Shown: piece by piece, positions 49,175 to 57,305 of the stretch
Layout: each line of letters opens with the position of its first letter
Position numbering within the stretch: the first letter of the stretch is position 1
DNA from: Actinotignum schaalii_C
GTDB lineage: Bacteria; Actinomycetota; Actinomycetes; Actinomycetales; Actinomycetaceae
Reading direction: 5' to 3'
Assembly: GCF_034119425.1 (NCBI RefSeq)
Contig: NZ_JAWUEL010000008.1
Coordinates: 20,951 to 84,950, forward strand
DNA length: 64,000 nt
Position numbers and translations under genes: made by a program
The notes under the pieces: generated by a model
Database searches by the model: none
Seen by the model: only the letters and a program-made list of their open reading frames with translations
What the model was told of the DNA's origin: nothing

Positions 49175-51079
49175 ATGACAGCACGGCATATTCCGCGGCC
49201 CGGCACCCGGGTCGATACCGAACCTATTGAGGTGTATCGGTCCGGCCGCATCTTGGCTCCCCGCCAGTTGGAATTTGCGGATCTGGGGACTCCTCTGGAT
49301 GAGGTTACTTTCGTGGTGGTAGATGTGGAAACCACCGGAGGGAGGCCCGGGGCGCATGCGCTCACCGAAATTGGTGCGGTGAAAGTGTGCGGAGGGGAGG
49401 TGGTGCAAGAGTTTTCCTCACTCGTTAATCCCGGGGTGCCCATCCCGGCCCAGATCACCGTACTCACCGGAATCACCACCGCAATGACGGTGAGCGCTCC
49501 CCCGCTGAGCGAGGTCCTCCCTGCTTTTCTCAATTTCCTTGAGCCCGATGCCCCAGCGCTTGACGGTGGAGCGTCTGTTCTAGGCAGTGGAGTGCCTGTT
49601 CCCGGCAGCGGAACTCTCGCTTCTAGCAGTAGAGTACCTGCCCGAAACCGGGCGGCGGATCCACCGGTGCTCGTGGCTCATAATGCCCGCTTCGATATGT
49701 CCCATTTGCGCGGGGCGTGCGAAGCGATAGATGTGGCGTGGCCACGCCTGCGGGTCCTCGATACCCTCGGGCTGGCGCGGCGTATTTTCACTCGCGATGA
49801 AGTCCCCAATCACAAATTAAGCACCCTCGCTGGCTACTGCCGGGCCGCGGTACAGCCAAGCCATCGTGCCCTCGATGATGCGCGGGCTACCGTGGATGTG
49901 CTCCACGCGATGATCGGGCGGCTCGGCCCGCTCGGCGTCACCCATATTGAGGATCTGCTCACCGCCTCCAACCCGGTTCCGGCCCGCCGGCGCCGCCGCG
50001 CCGTGCTCGCCGATCAGGTACCGCACAGCCCGGGCAGCTACCGTTTTATCGGCCCGAATAACGAAGTACTGTACGTGGGTAGCTCCGGGAATATGTACCG
50101 GCGGGTGCGCCAGTATTTCACCGCCGCGGAAAAACGCCGCCGCATGGCGGAGATGGTGGACCTGGCCACCCGGGTAGAAACCACCCCCACCGCCACTCTC
50201 CTGGAAGCACGGGTGGTGGAGCTGCGCGATATTACTCGCTTCGATCCGCCCTTTAATCGCCGCTCGCGCCGCCCGCACACTCGCACCTGGATCAGCCTGG
50301 ATACCACGCCTGTGGCGCGCCTGAAAACTACGCGCAGCTGTTCGGCAACAGAGGTGGCACACTCACTGGGGCCTTTCGGCTCCCGCAAAGCTGCCCGGCG
50401 CGCCGCCGAGCTCATCGGAGATGAAGCCGGGCTCAATCCCGCCGGACTCAACGTGCCACGCAAGGCCGATCTGAGCGATTGCCCGTGCCACTTCGCTTCC
50501 CACGCACCTTGCGCGTTGGCCCCGCGGGGCACCGTCAATACCGGAGCAGTGGCCCTCTCGCGCGCCCGGCGGCTGTTAGCTGGTTCCCTTGCCGAAGTAT
50601 GGGATCACCAGATGGATCGCGTTGCCCGCCTGGCCGCCCAGGAGCGTTTCGAAGAAGCGATGGTGGAACGCGACCGGCTTTCGGCGCTCCTCACCGCAGC
50701 CCAGCGGCGGGACTTGCTGGTTCCGCTGTGGCGAGCAAGCTGCGTCGTCGCCGCGTCTAAGCGAGAGGATCATTGGGAAATTATCCTCACGAGTTACGGC
50801 AGCCTGCTTGGTACCGCAACTGTCACCGAAGCCCGCGAGGTTCCCCAGCAGGCCGCGGCGCTCCGCAGCGCGACTCCCCTCCTCCCGGCTTCCGCCCGCG
50901 CGTCTGAGCACGCGCACCCGGAGGAAACCCTGCTCCTTGCCGCCTGGCTTTCCGATCCCCGCTCGCGAGTGCTCGCCATCGAGGGCGAGATTCCCCTCGC
51001 GGTTCCCCTCACCTCAGCCCACCGTTTCCCAGCTTTCTTCCCGGGATCGGAAGAATCACCCGGCTTGGCTGAGCGTTAA
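49175..51079 (+). CDS. DEDDh exonuclease/GIY-YIG nuclease fusion protein
   Basis: A 634-aa two-nuclease protein of a known actinobacterial architecture (Rv2191-like). The N-terminal DEDDh exonuclease has Exo I 'VVDVETTGG', Exo II 'VAHNARFDMSHL' and Exo III 'PSHRALDDARATVD'. From about residue 285 a UvrC-like GIY-YIG domain follows ('GSYRFIGPNNEVLYVGSSGNMYRRV', cited for position), then a C-terminal region with a Cys-rich stretch ('DCPCHFASHAPCALAPRG') as in UvrC N-terminal parts. A repair role is inferred. Between Exo I and II a stretch is encoded by three degenerate 21-bp repeats, which lengthens this loop. Confidence 0.9.
   Translation: MTARHIPRPGTRVDTEPIEVYRSGRILAPRQLEFADLGTPLDEVTFVVVDVETTGGRPGAHALTEIGAVKVCGGEVVQEFSSLVNPGVPIPAQITVLTGITTAMTVSAPPLSEVLPAFLNFLEPDAPALDGGASVLGSGVPVPGSGTLASSSRVPARNRAADPPVLVAHNARFDMSHLRGACEAIDVAWPRLRVLDTLGLARRIFTRDEVPNHKLSTLAGYCRAAVQPSHRALDDARATVDVLHAMIGRLGPLGVTHIEDLLTASNPVPARRRRRAVLADQVPHSPGSYRFIGPNNEVLYVGSSGNMYRRVRQYFTAAEKRRRMAEMVDLATRVETTPTATLLEARVVELRDITRFDPPFNRRSRRPHTRTWISLDTTPVARLKTTRSCSATEVAHSLGPFGSRKAARRAAELIGDEAGLNPAGLNVPRKADLSDCPCHFASHAPCALAPRGTVNTGAVALSRARRLLAGSLAEVWDHQMDRVARLAAQERFEEAMVERDRLSALLTAAQRRDLLVPLWRASCVVAASKREDHWEIILTSYGSLLGTATVTEAREVPQQAAALRSATPLLPASARASEHAHPEETLLLAAWLSDPRSRVLAIEGEIPLAVPLTSAHRFPAFFPGSEESPGLAER
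49577..49639 (+). repeat. Three degenerate 21-bp repeats inside the nuclease gene
   Basis: Units at 49577-49597, 49598-49618 and 49619-49639 encode VLGSGVP, VPGSGTL and ASSSRVP. They fall in a loop between Exo I and Exo II and keep the frame. Confidence 0.75.
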
Positions 51080-51146
51080 ACTTCCCCATTTCCACCACGT
51101 ATGTGACGAGCGTCCCATATACTGGCCCGCATTCGCATTCAATTAC

Positions 51147-51165
51147 CATTCGGAGATTCCGAATG
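51147..51165. promoter_or_regulatory. Perfect inverted repeat upstream of the sod remnant
   Basis: CATTCGGA-GAT-TCCGAATG: an 8-bp stem with a 3-nt centre, about 50 nt before the remnant's start. It could be an old operator or a leader hairpin. Confidence 0.45.
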
Positions 51166-51191
51166 TATCTAAGCGGGCTGGCACCGCGATG

Positions 51192-51201
51192 CCCCCCCCC
51201 C
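51192..51201 (+). repeat. Ten-base C tract upstream of the sod remnant
   Basis: A run of ten C residues, 5 nt before the GGAG of the remnant's ribosome site. Such runs are prone to slippage. Confidence 0.9.
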
Positions 51202-51217
51202 GAATTGGAGTATGAGA

Positions 51218-51433
51218 ATGGCAACCTACATCCTCCCCGATCTTCCCTACGCTTACGCGGCACTCGAACCGCATATTTCCGGAAAGATCATGGAGCTCCA
51301 CTTCTACCTTGACTACCTCAATGTCAAGGCCGATTACGTCAAAGCTATCTGGAATATCGTCAATTGGGAAGAAGTCGGAGCGCGTTTGGCAATCGCACAG
51401 GAGCAGTCCACCGGCCTTCCCATCCGCGCATAA
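51218..51433 (+). pseudogene. sodA: Superoxide dismutase (Fe/Mn) remnant with an in-frame internal deletion
   Basis: The 71-aa ORF joins the two ends of an Fe/Mn superoxide dismutase. Residues 1-28 ('MATYILPDLPYAYAALEPH' to 'KIMELH') match the SOD N-terminus; the next part, 'FYLDYLNVKADYVKAIWNIVNWEEV', matches the stretch just after the last metal ligands. About 130 residues of a normal ~200-aa SOD are missing. Only the first metal ligand (H28) remains; the second His and the D-x-W-E-H pair are gone, so it cannot be active. Ribosome site (GGAG at 51207-51210) and start are intact, the frame is open across the junction, and a terminator follows. A sequencing or assembly error is possible but unlikely. 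Confidence 0.85.
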
Positions 51434-51449
51434 GTCAGGCGCAAACCGC

Positions 51450-51477
51450 GCCGCCGATATTCATGGATAGCGGCGGC
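51450..51477. terminator. First hairpin after the sod remnant
   Basis: 7-bp stem GCCGCCG/CGGCGGC, about 17 nt past the stop. No T-run. Confidence 0.45.
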
Positions 51478-51504
51478 TAACGCGGCATCATCTCTGGATA
51501 GCAC

Positions 51505-51540
51505 AAGGGCGAGGCTCCTCTTCAGAGGCACCTCGCCCTT
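51505..51540. terminator. Strong bidirectional hairpin between sod remnant and FKBP gene
   Basis: 10-bp stem AAGGGCGAGG/CCTCGCCCTT with an inner stem CCTCT/AGAGG. The convergent FKBP gene ends at 51599, so it can serve both directions. Confidence 0.75.
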
Positions 51541-51598
51541 CGTGACTATCAGGTGTATTTTTCGGTCCTCTCAGACCCAACCGGTAGCTACCCGGCAA

Positions 51599-52600
51599 CT
51601 ACACCGCAGAAAGAATATCCACGACCACGGCAATAGCCTGGGCCGGATTATCCTTGCTAGGCACGCTCAGCAGAACTCGCGAGCCGACCGGCACCCCCGC
51701 CAGGGGCGCGAAAATCTGCTGAGTGGAAGGTACCGAGCGCGGCCCTGCCGGATAGTTCGCAGTTGTGGGGGCCCAGGTATTTTCCGCGTGGGCGTTATCC
51801 CATTGGGCGGCCGCGAACTGGAGCACATAGGTGCCCTTCTCCGGGAGCGGAGCCCCGCTGCCGCGGGCAATAACCGTGGCCTTGAGTTCCGCGGGAGCTT
51901 CCGCACCTTCTTTCACCCGGATATCGGTAATGGGCTGACCCAACTCACCCGTGTAGTCCACCGGGAGCGCATCGGCCTCGGTTTCCACCGTAGCACCGGC
52001 CTCGCCCGCACTCTTCGCGTTCCAGGCATCCAGAATTTCCACGTAGAAAGCAATGGTATCCGTGGCCCCGATGGAACCATCCTTGGTACCACCCGAAGGC
52101 CCGTAACCCCACTTGGCCGGGATGGACAAAATCAGCTTATCCCCCACGTGGGCTTTGGCCAGGGTGTGGCTCCAGCCCGGGATCACCTGGGCGAGCGGGA
52201 AGGTCGCCGGGGCGTTGCGCGAATAGGAGGAATCGAAAGGCTCGTTCTTCCCCCACACTTGGCCCACGTAATTGACCTTGGCCACCGCATCGGCACCCAA
52301 TTCCGCGCCGCTGCCCTGTTCCAGCACCCGCACGCGCACATCCGCCGGAGCGTCCCCCTTCGGGAACTCCAGCAGCGGCGCCTGCGCCGTGCCACCCAGG
52401 GACGGCATGCCCTCCTCTGAGTACACAATCTCAGGCGTTTCCCCGGGGGCGGGGCTTTCCACCGCGCCGCTTGCCTCAGCGCTCGCGGATTCCGAAGCAG
52501 CCGGTGTTGAACTAGCTGCGCCGTCGTTCCCACCCGAACATGCCGCGAGGCCGCACGCGAGCAAAGCCGCCGTGCATCCCGCAAGAATTTTCTTTCCCAT
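51599..52600 (-). CDS. FKBP-type peptidyl-prolyl isomerase lipoprotein
   Basis: Extracytoplasmic folding factor, 333 aa. The N-terminus has a lipoprotein signal with lipobox 'LAAC' (Cys at about 22), then a Ser/Ala/Pro-rich linker. The first FKBP domain is complete ('KVNYVGQVWGKNEPFDSSYSRNAP', 'VIPGWSHTLAKAHVGDKLILSIPAKWGYG', cited for position). A second FKBP-like domain follows ('VPSTQQIFAPLAGVPVGSRVLLSVPS') but lacks the usual active-site aromatics. ATG 52600 is chosen because it gives the signal peptide; the longer ORF start is rejected. The M20 peptidase gene precedes it by 64 nt on the same strand. Confidence 0.9.
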   Translation of the reverse strand: MGKKILAGCTAALLACGLAACSGGNDGAASSTPAASESASAEASGAVESPAPGETPEIVYSEEGMPSLGGTAQAPLLEFPKGDAPADVRVRVLEQGSGAELGADAVAKVNYVGQVWGKNEPFDSSYSRNAPATFPLAQVIPGWSHTLAKAHVGDKLILSIPAKWGYGPSGGTKDGSIGATDTIAFYVEILDAWNAKSAGEAGATVETEADALPVDYTGELGQPITDIRVKEGAEAPAELKATVIARGSGAPLPEKGTYVLQFAAAQWDNAHAENTWAPTTANYPAGPRSVPSTQQIFAPLAGVPVGSRVLLSVPSKDNPAQAIAVVVDILSAV

Positions 52601-52664
52601 CAACGTCACTTTCTTTGTCCCGTTCGCGCCGCTCGGGCGCGCCACGGCCTTCGCGTACCCGCGC

Positions 52665-54020
52665 TTAGCGGCTTTCGCCCTGTCCCAGCTTCTCCAGGAG
52701 CAGCGCCTCCGCCAGAATAGCGTTACGCCAATCGCCCAGATGCAAGGATTCGTTATGAGCGTGAGCACGTGCGTCCGGATCTTCCACGCCGGTCACCAAA
52801 ATCTCCGCCTCCGGGAAGACTTCCGCGAGGTCAGAAATGAAGGGGATAGATCCACCCGTTCCGATATCCACCGATTCGTGACCGAAGGCTTCGCTGAGCG
52901 CTTCACGAGCCAGATGCATAATGGGGGTATCCTCCCCGGCTTTGAAACCGGAACCCGCTTCCGCAACTTCGGTGACCACGGTGGCTCCGAAGGGCGCCTG
53001 CGCTTCGATGTATTCGGCCAGTAGCTCGCCGGCGCGCTGCGGATCCTGACCGGGGGCCACCCGCATGGACAGGAAGGCGCGCGCGGAGGGAATCACGGTA
53101 TTGGAGGCTTCCGCTGTGGAGGTCACATCCATACCGATAACGGCAATAGAGGGTTTCGTCCACATACGCGAATTGAAAGAGCCGGTCCCCAGGAGCTGCA
53201 TGCCGGGCAGAATCGCGGCATCGCGGCGCAGGTGTTCTTCTTCGTAATCGACGTCGGCATCGTCCCACGCATCCAAACCGGGAACCGCAACGTCACCGTT
53301 CTCGTCGTGCAAGGTCGCGATAATCCGCGCGAGTGCGGTCACCGCATCGAGGGTGGGCCCGCCGTACTGTCCCGAATGTACACCGTGGGTGAGAGTGGAC
53401 ACTTCCACGCCCAGGCGCACGACACCGCGCAGCGAGGTGGTCAGGGAGGGAACCCCCACCTTCCAGTTACCCGAATCGGCCACCACAATGGCATCGGCTT
53501 GCAGGCGATCCCGGTAGGTTTCCAGGAAAGCATGGAAGGTAGGCGAACCGATTTCTTCTTCACCTTCGATAAAGAGGGTGACGTTCACGGCTAGATCATC
53601 GCCGAGGGCCGAGATCGCAGCCATGTGGACAAGCACGCCCGCCTTATCATCCGCGGTACCGCGCCCGTAGAGGCGCCCGTTCTTTTCTACCGGCTCGAAA
53701 GGATCGGATTCCCAGCCGTCCAGGGTTCCCTGCGGCTGCACATCGTGATGCGCGTAGAGAAGAATGGTGGGCTTATCGTCACCGACGTGCTTATGGGCGA
53801 GAATCGCCGGGCGGCCCTTACCCTGGGGCGTTTCCAATTCAATAATATCGACGTCGAAGCCGCGTTCGCGGGCCATACGCGCCACGAATTCCGCGGATTC
53901 ACGCACTTTCGCCTGGTCAAATGCATCCGCAGAAACGGAGGGGATACGGACAAGGTCCTCAAGCAAAGCGCGATGGACGGGCAGGGCCTCATCCACGCGC
54001 GCAACAAGATCACTACTCAT
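52665..54020 (-). CDS. M20-family dipeptidase/peptidase
   Basis: Zinc-dependent exopeptidase, 451 aa, probably cytosolic (no signal peptide). Metal ligands are in 'LLYAHHDVQPQG' (His, Asp), 'RGTADDKAG' (bridging Asp), 'IEGEEEIGSPTF' (catalytic Glu, Glu ligand) and the late 'HAHNESL' (His). A dimerisation domain lies between about residues 205-330. Related proteins cleave dipeptides such as carnosine-like or Cys-Gly substrates; the substrate here is unknown. Start at 54020. Confidence 0.92.
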   Translation of the reverse strand: MSSDLVARVDEALPVHRALLEDLVRIPSVSADAFDQAKVRESAEFVARMARERGFDVDIIELETPQGKGRPAILAHKHVGDDKPTILLYAHHDVQPQGTLDGWESDPFEPVEKNGRLYGRGTADDKAGVLVHMAAISALGDDLAVNVTLFIEGEEEIGSPTFHAFLETYRDRLQADAIVVADSGNWKVGVPSLTTSLRGVVRLGVEVSTLTHGVHSGQYGGPTLDAVTALARIIATLHDENGDVAVPGLDAWDDADVDYEEEHLRRDAAILPGMQLLGTGSFNSRMWTKPSIAVIGMDVTSTAEASNTVIPSARAFLSMRVAPGQDPQRAGELLAEYIEAQAPFGATVVTEVAEAGSGFKAGEDTPIMHLAREALSEAFGHESVDIGTGGSIPFISDLAEVFPEAEILVTGVEDPDARAHAHNESLHLGDWRNAILAEALLLEKLGQGESR

Positions 54021-54211
54021 ACGTCCTAGGGTACCGGGTTCGCGCCGGCGGCCGCGCGGGTGGGTGATGGAGGCGGTGGCGCAGGTCGGGCGCGGGCGGC
54101 TTCGTGTGAGCGGCTACGGGCAGTACGCGTGAGTAATGGACGGGGCGGCCGCGCGCGAACGGTTAGACTATTCTCGTTCAAGGCATAGTTGGCGACGACG
54201 CAGGAGTTGAG

Positions 54212-54907
54212 ATGGCATTCGGCCGCAAGAAAGAGGCACTAGAACAGGCGCAAGAACAGGTAGCACCCGCCCCCACCCACCCCAAGGGATATACACCGGG
54301 CAAGGGCGCACCTACCCCGAAGCGTAAGGATGTGGAAGCGCGCCGCCGTCGGCCGATTATTTCTGACAAGTCTTCGATGACGCGGGAGGAAAAGAAAGCC
54401 CGCAAGGCCGAGGAACGCGCCCGTTCCTCCGAGCGCTGGGAACGCGAACAAACCGCGATGAAAACCGGGGATATTCGGAATATGCCCCTTGCCCACGCGG
54501 GCGTGCAGCGAGCTTTCGCGCGCGATGCACTCGATTCGCGCTTCCAGTTCTCCTCGCTCATGCTCTTTTTGGCCATCATTATGATCGTGGGCGTTTTCAC
54601 CCTCACCCGCTATCCGCTGGTCTTCAATGTATTTGTTATTACCTGCTACGCGGTTCTGGTGCTCATGGCCGTGGAAGCATGGTGGCGCGCCCGCCAGGTC
54701 CGCGCCCTGGTGGAATACAAATTCGGGGAGGATAAAACTCCGGATCGTCTGGTCGGGCAGATGATGTCACGCGGCTTCACCCCGCGGCGTTGGCGTATGC
54801 CCCGCCCCATGGTGAAATTCGGTGAGTACCCTGAGGGCGGCACTCCCGCGGATCTGAAGAAAGCACGAGAGGCAAAGAAAGAAGCCAAGCGCGCTGCCAA
54901 AGGCTAG
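54212..54907 (+). CDS. DUF3043 membrane protein
   Basis: Conserved actinobacterial protein of unknown function, 231 aa. A basic N-terminal half ('KGYTPGKGAPTPKRKDVEARRRRP', cited for position) and 'AFARDALDSRF' are typical; two membrane segments lie around residues 113-155. The C-terminus is Lys/Ala-rich. GCAGGAGTTGAG lies directly before the ATG, and TAGACT about 45 nt upstream may be a -10 box. Confidence 0.9.
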   Translation: MAFGRKKEALEQAQEQVAPAPTHPKGYTPGKGAPTPKRKDVEARRRRPIISDKSSMTREEKKARKAEERARSSERWEREQTAMKTGDIRNMPLAHAGVQRAFARDALDSRFQFSSLMLFLAIIMIVGVFTLTRYPLVFNVFVITCYAVLVLMAVEAWWRARQVRALVEYKFGEDKTPDRLVGQMMSRGFTPRRWRMPRPMVKFGEYPEGGTPADLKKAREAKKEAKRAAKG

Positions 54908-54966
54908 ACTCGCCACTCAAAAATGAGACCTCGGGTGCAGGAAAAGGCCTCAATTGCAACGCAAAT

Positions 54967-55467
54967 CTAAAGATTGCGCTGGGCGATGCTGGCTGGCCGC
55001 GACCACATAATCCACGCCAGCCCGGCAATGGCCCCGAGGGTGGGAAGGTAATAATAGGTGGCACCGGCCTGATACCAGGGACTCACCTGGTGGAAAAGAT
55101 CCGGGATCACCACACCCACCACGGCCATCACAATATTGGCACTCCAGCAGGCGGTGGCCACCCAGCGCATCCGCCGCCCGTTGTGGAGAGAGCCAGCGCA
55201 GGCAAGTACCCAGATAAGCGCCGCCACCAGGGTGGTGGCCATGCGCCAGGGATAGCCCAATTGAAAATCTTCGGTGCCCGCGACGATGGCTCGCCACACG
55301 AAAATAGCGGCCCCCAGGCTCAGCGCAATGAGGAGGAAGAGAGGCCAGCCCACGGCAGTGCGCCTCTCGTCTCGAATCATTTCACTATTCACCTGGCTCC
55401 TCCCAGAATCCTGCACCGGTTTCGCGTCTCCTTCGCGAGAACGACCGCGGAGACGACGTACCATCAT
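54967..55467 (-). CDS. Four-helix membrane protein of unknown function
   Basis: A 166-aa protein with an N-terminal basic, polar part (about 38 residues) and four membrane segments (roughly 41-60, 75-92, 105-124, 138-156). No domain recognised. AGG lies 3 nt before the ATG, and an internal ATG ('MIRDERRTAV') is another candidate start. It begins 6 nt after the stop of the 55474 gene, so the two probably form an operon downstream of the divergent lpd region. Confidence 0.7.
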   Translation of the reverse strand: MMVRRLRGRSREGDAKPVQDSGRSQVNSEMIRDERRTAVGWPLFLLIALSLGAAIFVWRAIVAGTEDFQLGYPWRMATTLVAALIWVLACAGSLHNGRRMRWVATACWSANIVMAVVGVVIPDLFHQVSPWYQAGATYYYLPTLGAIAGLAWIMWSRPASIAQRNL

Positions 55468-55473
55468 AAACCT

Positions 55474-55788
55474 TTAAGCGCGCCGGTGCTCCGCATTCCA
55501 ACGGCGCACCGACTCGGGGTAGCCGGTGCGATTAATTTCGTAGAAAGGTATGCCCAGTTCCCGGGCAAGTTGCGCTCCGGCAGCCAGATCGGGCACCCGC
55601 CGGCGAGTCCACTCCCCGGTGCGAGCAACGAGGAGAAGAGCTGCCGGCTCACGCGGAGTTTCCACCTCAAAATAAGCTTCCACCCCCGCCCGGGTCTCGA
55701 TGAAATCAGCGAAGTGTTTCGCCGTTGTCGAACGGCGAGCACCGCTGTGAGCAGCACGGGAACGGGAGCGACGCGAAAAAAGACCCAT
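55474..55788 (-). CDS. Small conserved protein of unknown function
   Basis: A 104-aa soluble protein, 'MGLFSRRSRSRAAHSG' at the basic N-terminus, then 'HFADFIETRAGVEAYFEVETPREPAALLLVARTGEWTRRRVP' (cited for position) and 'ELGIPFYEINRTGYPESVRRW'. Its C-terminal half, with an arginine-rich loop and 'GIPFYEINRTGYP', is reminiscent of a compact alpha/beta fold, but I cannot name a family. It forms an apparent operon with the membrane protein gene. Confidence 0.7.
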   Translation of the reverse strand: MGLFSRRSRSRAAHSGARRSTTAKHFADFIETRAGVEAYFEVETPREPAALLLVARTGEWTRRRVPDLAAGAQLARELGIPFYEINRTGYPESVRRWNAEHRRA

Positions 55789-55913
55789 ACGGTGATTTTA
55801 GCGACCCTCGCTGGGAGCGTGATGCGTTCCAGATAACACCTCGGCATGGCAGAATATAGGTATAGCGGCTCTTGTACCGCATTCCAAAATGTTGTATTGC
55901 GAAGGGAAATCCT

Positions 55914-57287
55914 GTGGCAGAAACGAAAGAGTACGACGTCGTCATCCTCGGTGGCGGCAGCGGCGGCTACGCGGCCGCACTTCGTGCCGGTCAGCTGGGC
56001 CTGACCGTTGCTCTCATTGAGGCTGACAAGCTCGGCGGTACCTGTTTGCACCGCGGGTGCATCCCCACGAAAGCACTGCTGCACGCCGCTGATGTTGCCG
56101 ATGAAATGCGTGAAGGCCCCTCCATCGGTGTGAAGGGCTCCTTTGAGGGCATTGATATGCCTACCTTGCAGGCTTACAAGAATGGCGTCATCGAGAAGAT
56201 GTTCAAGGGTCTGACCGGCCTGGTCTCCTCGCGCGGAGTAGAAATTGTGCAGGGCTGGGGCAAGCTCGTTGCGAAGGACACCATCGAAGTTGATGGCGTG
56301 CACTACCGTGGCAAGCACATCGTTCTTGCTTCCGGTTCCTACTCGAAGACCATCGGCCAGGACATCACCGGCCGTGTACTCACCTCAACCGAAGCGCTGG
56401 AACTGGGTGAAGCCCCCGGGTCCGTGATCGTGTTGGGCGGCGGGGTCATCGGGGTGGAATTCGCTTCCGCGTGGCGCTCCTACGGGGCAGAAGTCCAGAT
56501 TATTGAGGGCCTGCCGCGCCTGGTTCCCAATGAAGATCCGGAAGTTTCCAAGAATCTGGAACGCCAGTTCCGCAAGCGCGGTATTAAATTCGCCACCGGA
56601 ACCATCTTTGATCGCCTCGAACAAACCGATCATTCCGTCAAGGTTTTCACCCAGGACGGCAAGGAATTCGAAGCGGATTACCTGCTCATCGCTATCGGGC
56701 GCGGTCCGGCCACCGCGAACCTCGGCTACGAAGAAGTCGGGGTGAAGATGGATCGCGGTTTCGTCCTCACCGATGAGCGCCTGCGTACCAACATTGACGG
56801 AATCTACGCGGTAGGCGATATTGTGCCCGGTCTCCAGCTGGCACACCGCGGTTTCCTCCAGGGTATTTTCGTTGCGGAAGATATCGCGGGTCTCAACCCC
56901 AAGGTGATTGACGAAACGAAGATTCCGCGCGTGACCTTCTGCACCCCGGAAATCGCCTCGGTGGGTCTCAATCAGGATAAAGCTGAGGAAGAATACGGCA
57001 AAGAAAATATCACCACCGCCACTTTCAACCTCACCGGTAACGGCAAGTCCCAGATGCTGGGGGCGGCCGGTTTCGTTAAGCTGGTCGCGGTCAAGGACGG
57101 ACCCATCGTGGGCTTCCACGCTATCGGGGCCCGCATGTCCGAACAGATCGGTGAAGGTGAACTCATGGTGGCCTGGGAAGCTTATGCCCAGGACTTCGAT
57201 GGCCTTATCCACGCCCACCCCACCCAGAACGAAGCAATCGGAGAAGCGGCACTGGTCCTCGCGGGCAAGCCGCTCCACAACCACTAA
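55914..57287 (+). CDS. lpd: Dihydrolipoyl dehydrogenase (E3)
   Basis: FAD enzyme that reoxidises lipoyl groups of 2-oxoacid dehydrogenase complexes with NAD+. The 457-aa protein has the FAD motif 'GGGSGGYAAA', the redox pair C44/C49 in 'GGTCLHRGCIPTK', the NAD motif 'VLGGGVIGVEFAS', 'AVGDIV' and the C-terminal 'HAHPTQNEAIGEAA' with the catalytic His-Glu pair. Start at GTG 55914 (AAGGGA upstream); the longer ORF from 55872 is not conserved. It is 18 nt before sucB, so E3 and E2 are co-expressed. Confidence 0.96.
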   Translation: MAETKEYDVVILGGGSGGYAAALRAGQLGLTVALIEADKLGGTCLHRGCIPTKALLHAADVADEMREGPSIGVKGSFEGIDMPTLQAYKNGVIEKMFKGLTGLVSSRGVEIVQGWGKLVAKDTIEVDGVHYRGKHIVLASGSYSKTIGQDITGRVLTSTEALELGEAPGSVIVLGGGVIGVEFASAWRSYGAEVQIIEGLPRLVPNEDPEVSKNLERQFRKRGIKFATGTIFDRLEQTDHSVKVFTQDGKEFEADYLLIAIGRGPATANLGYEEVGVKMDRGFVLTDERLRTNIDGIYAVGDIVPGLQLAHRGFLQGIFVAEDIAGLNPKVIDETKIPRVTFCTPEIASVGLNQDKAEEEYGKENITTATFNLTGNGKSQMLGAAGFVKLVAVKDGPIVGFHAIGARMSEQIGEGELMVAWEAYAQDFDGLIHAHPTQNEAIGEAALVLAGKPLHNH

Positions 57288-57305
57288 ATCGAGGGAGAAA
57301 ACTCT

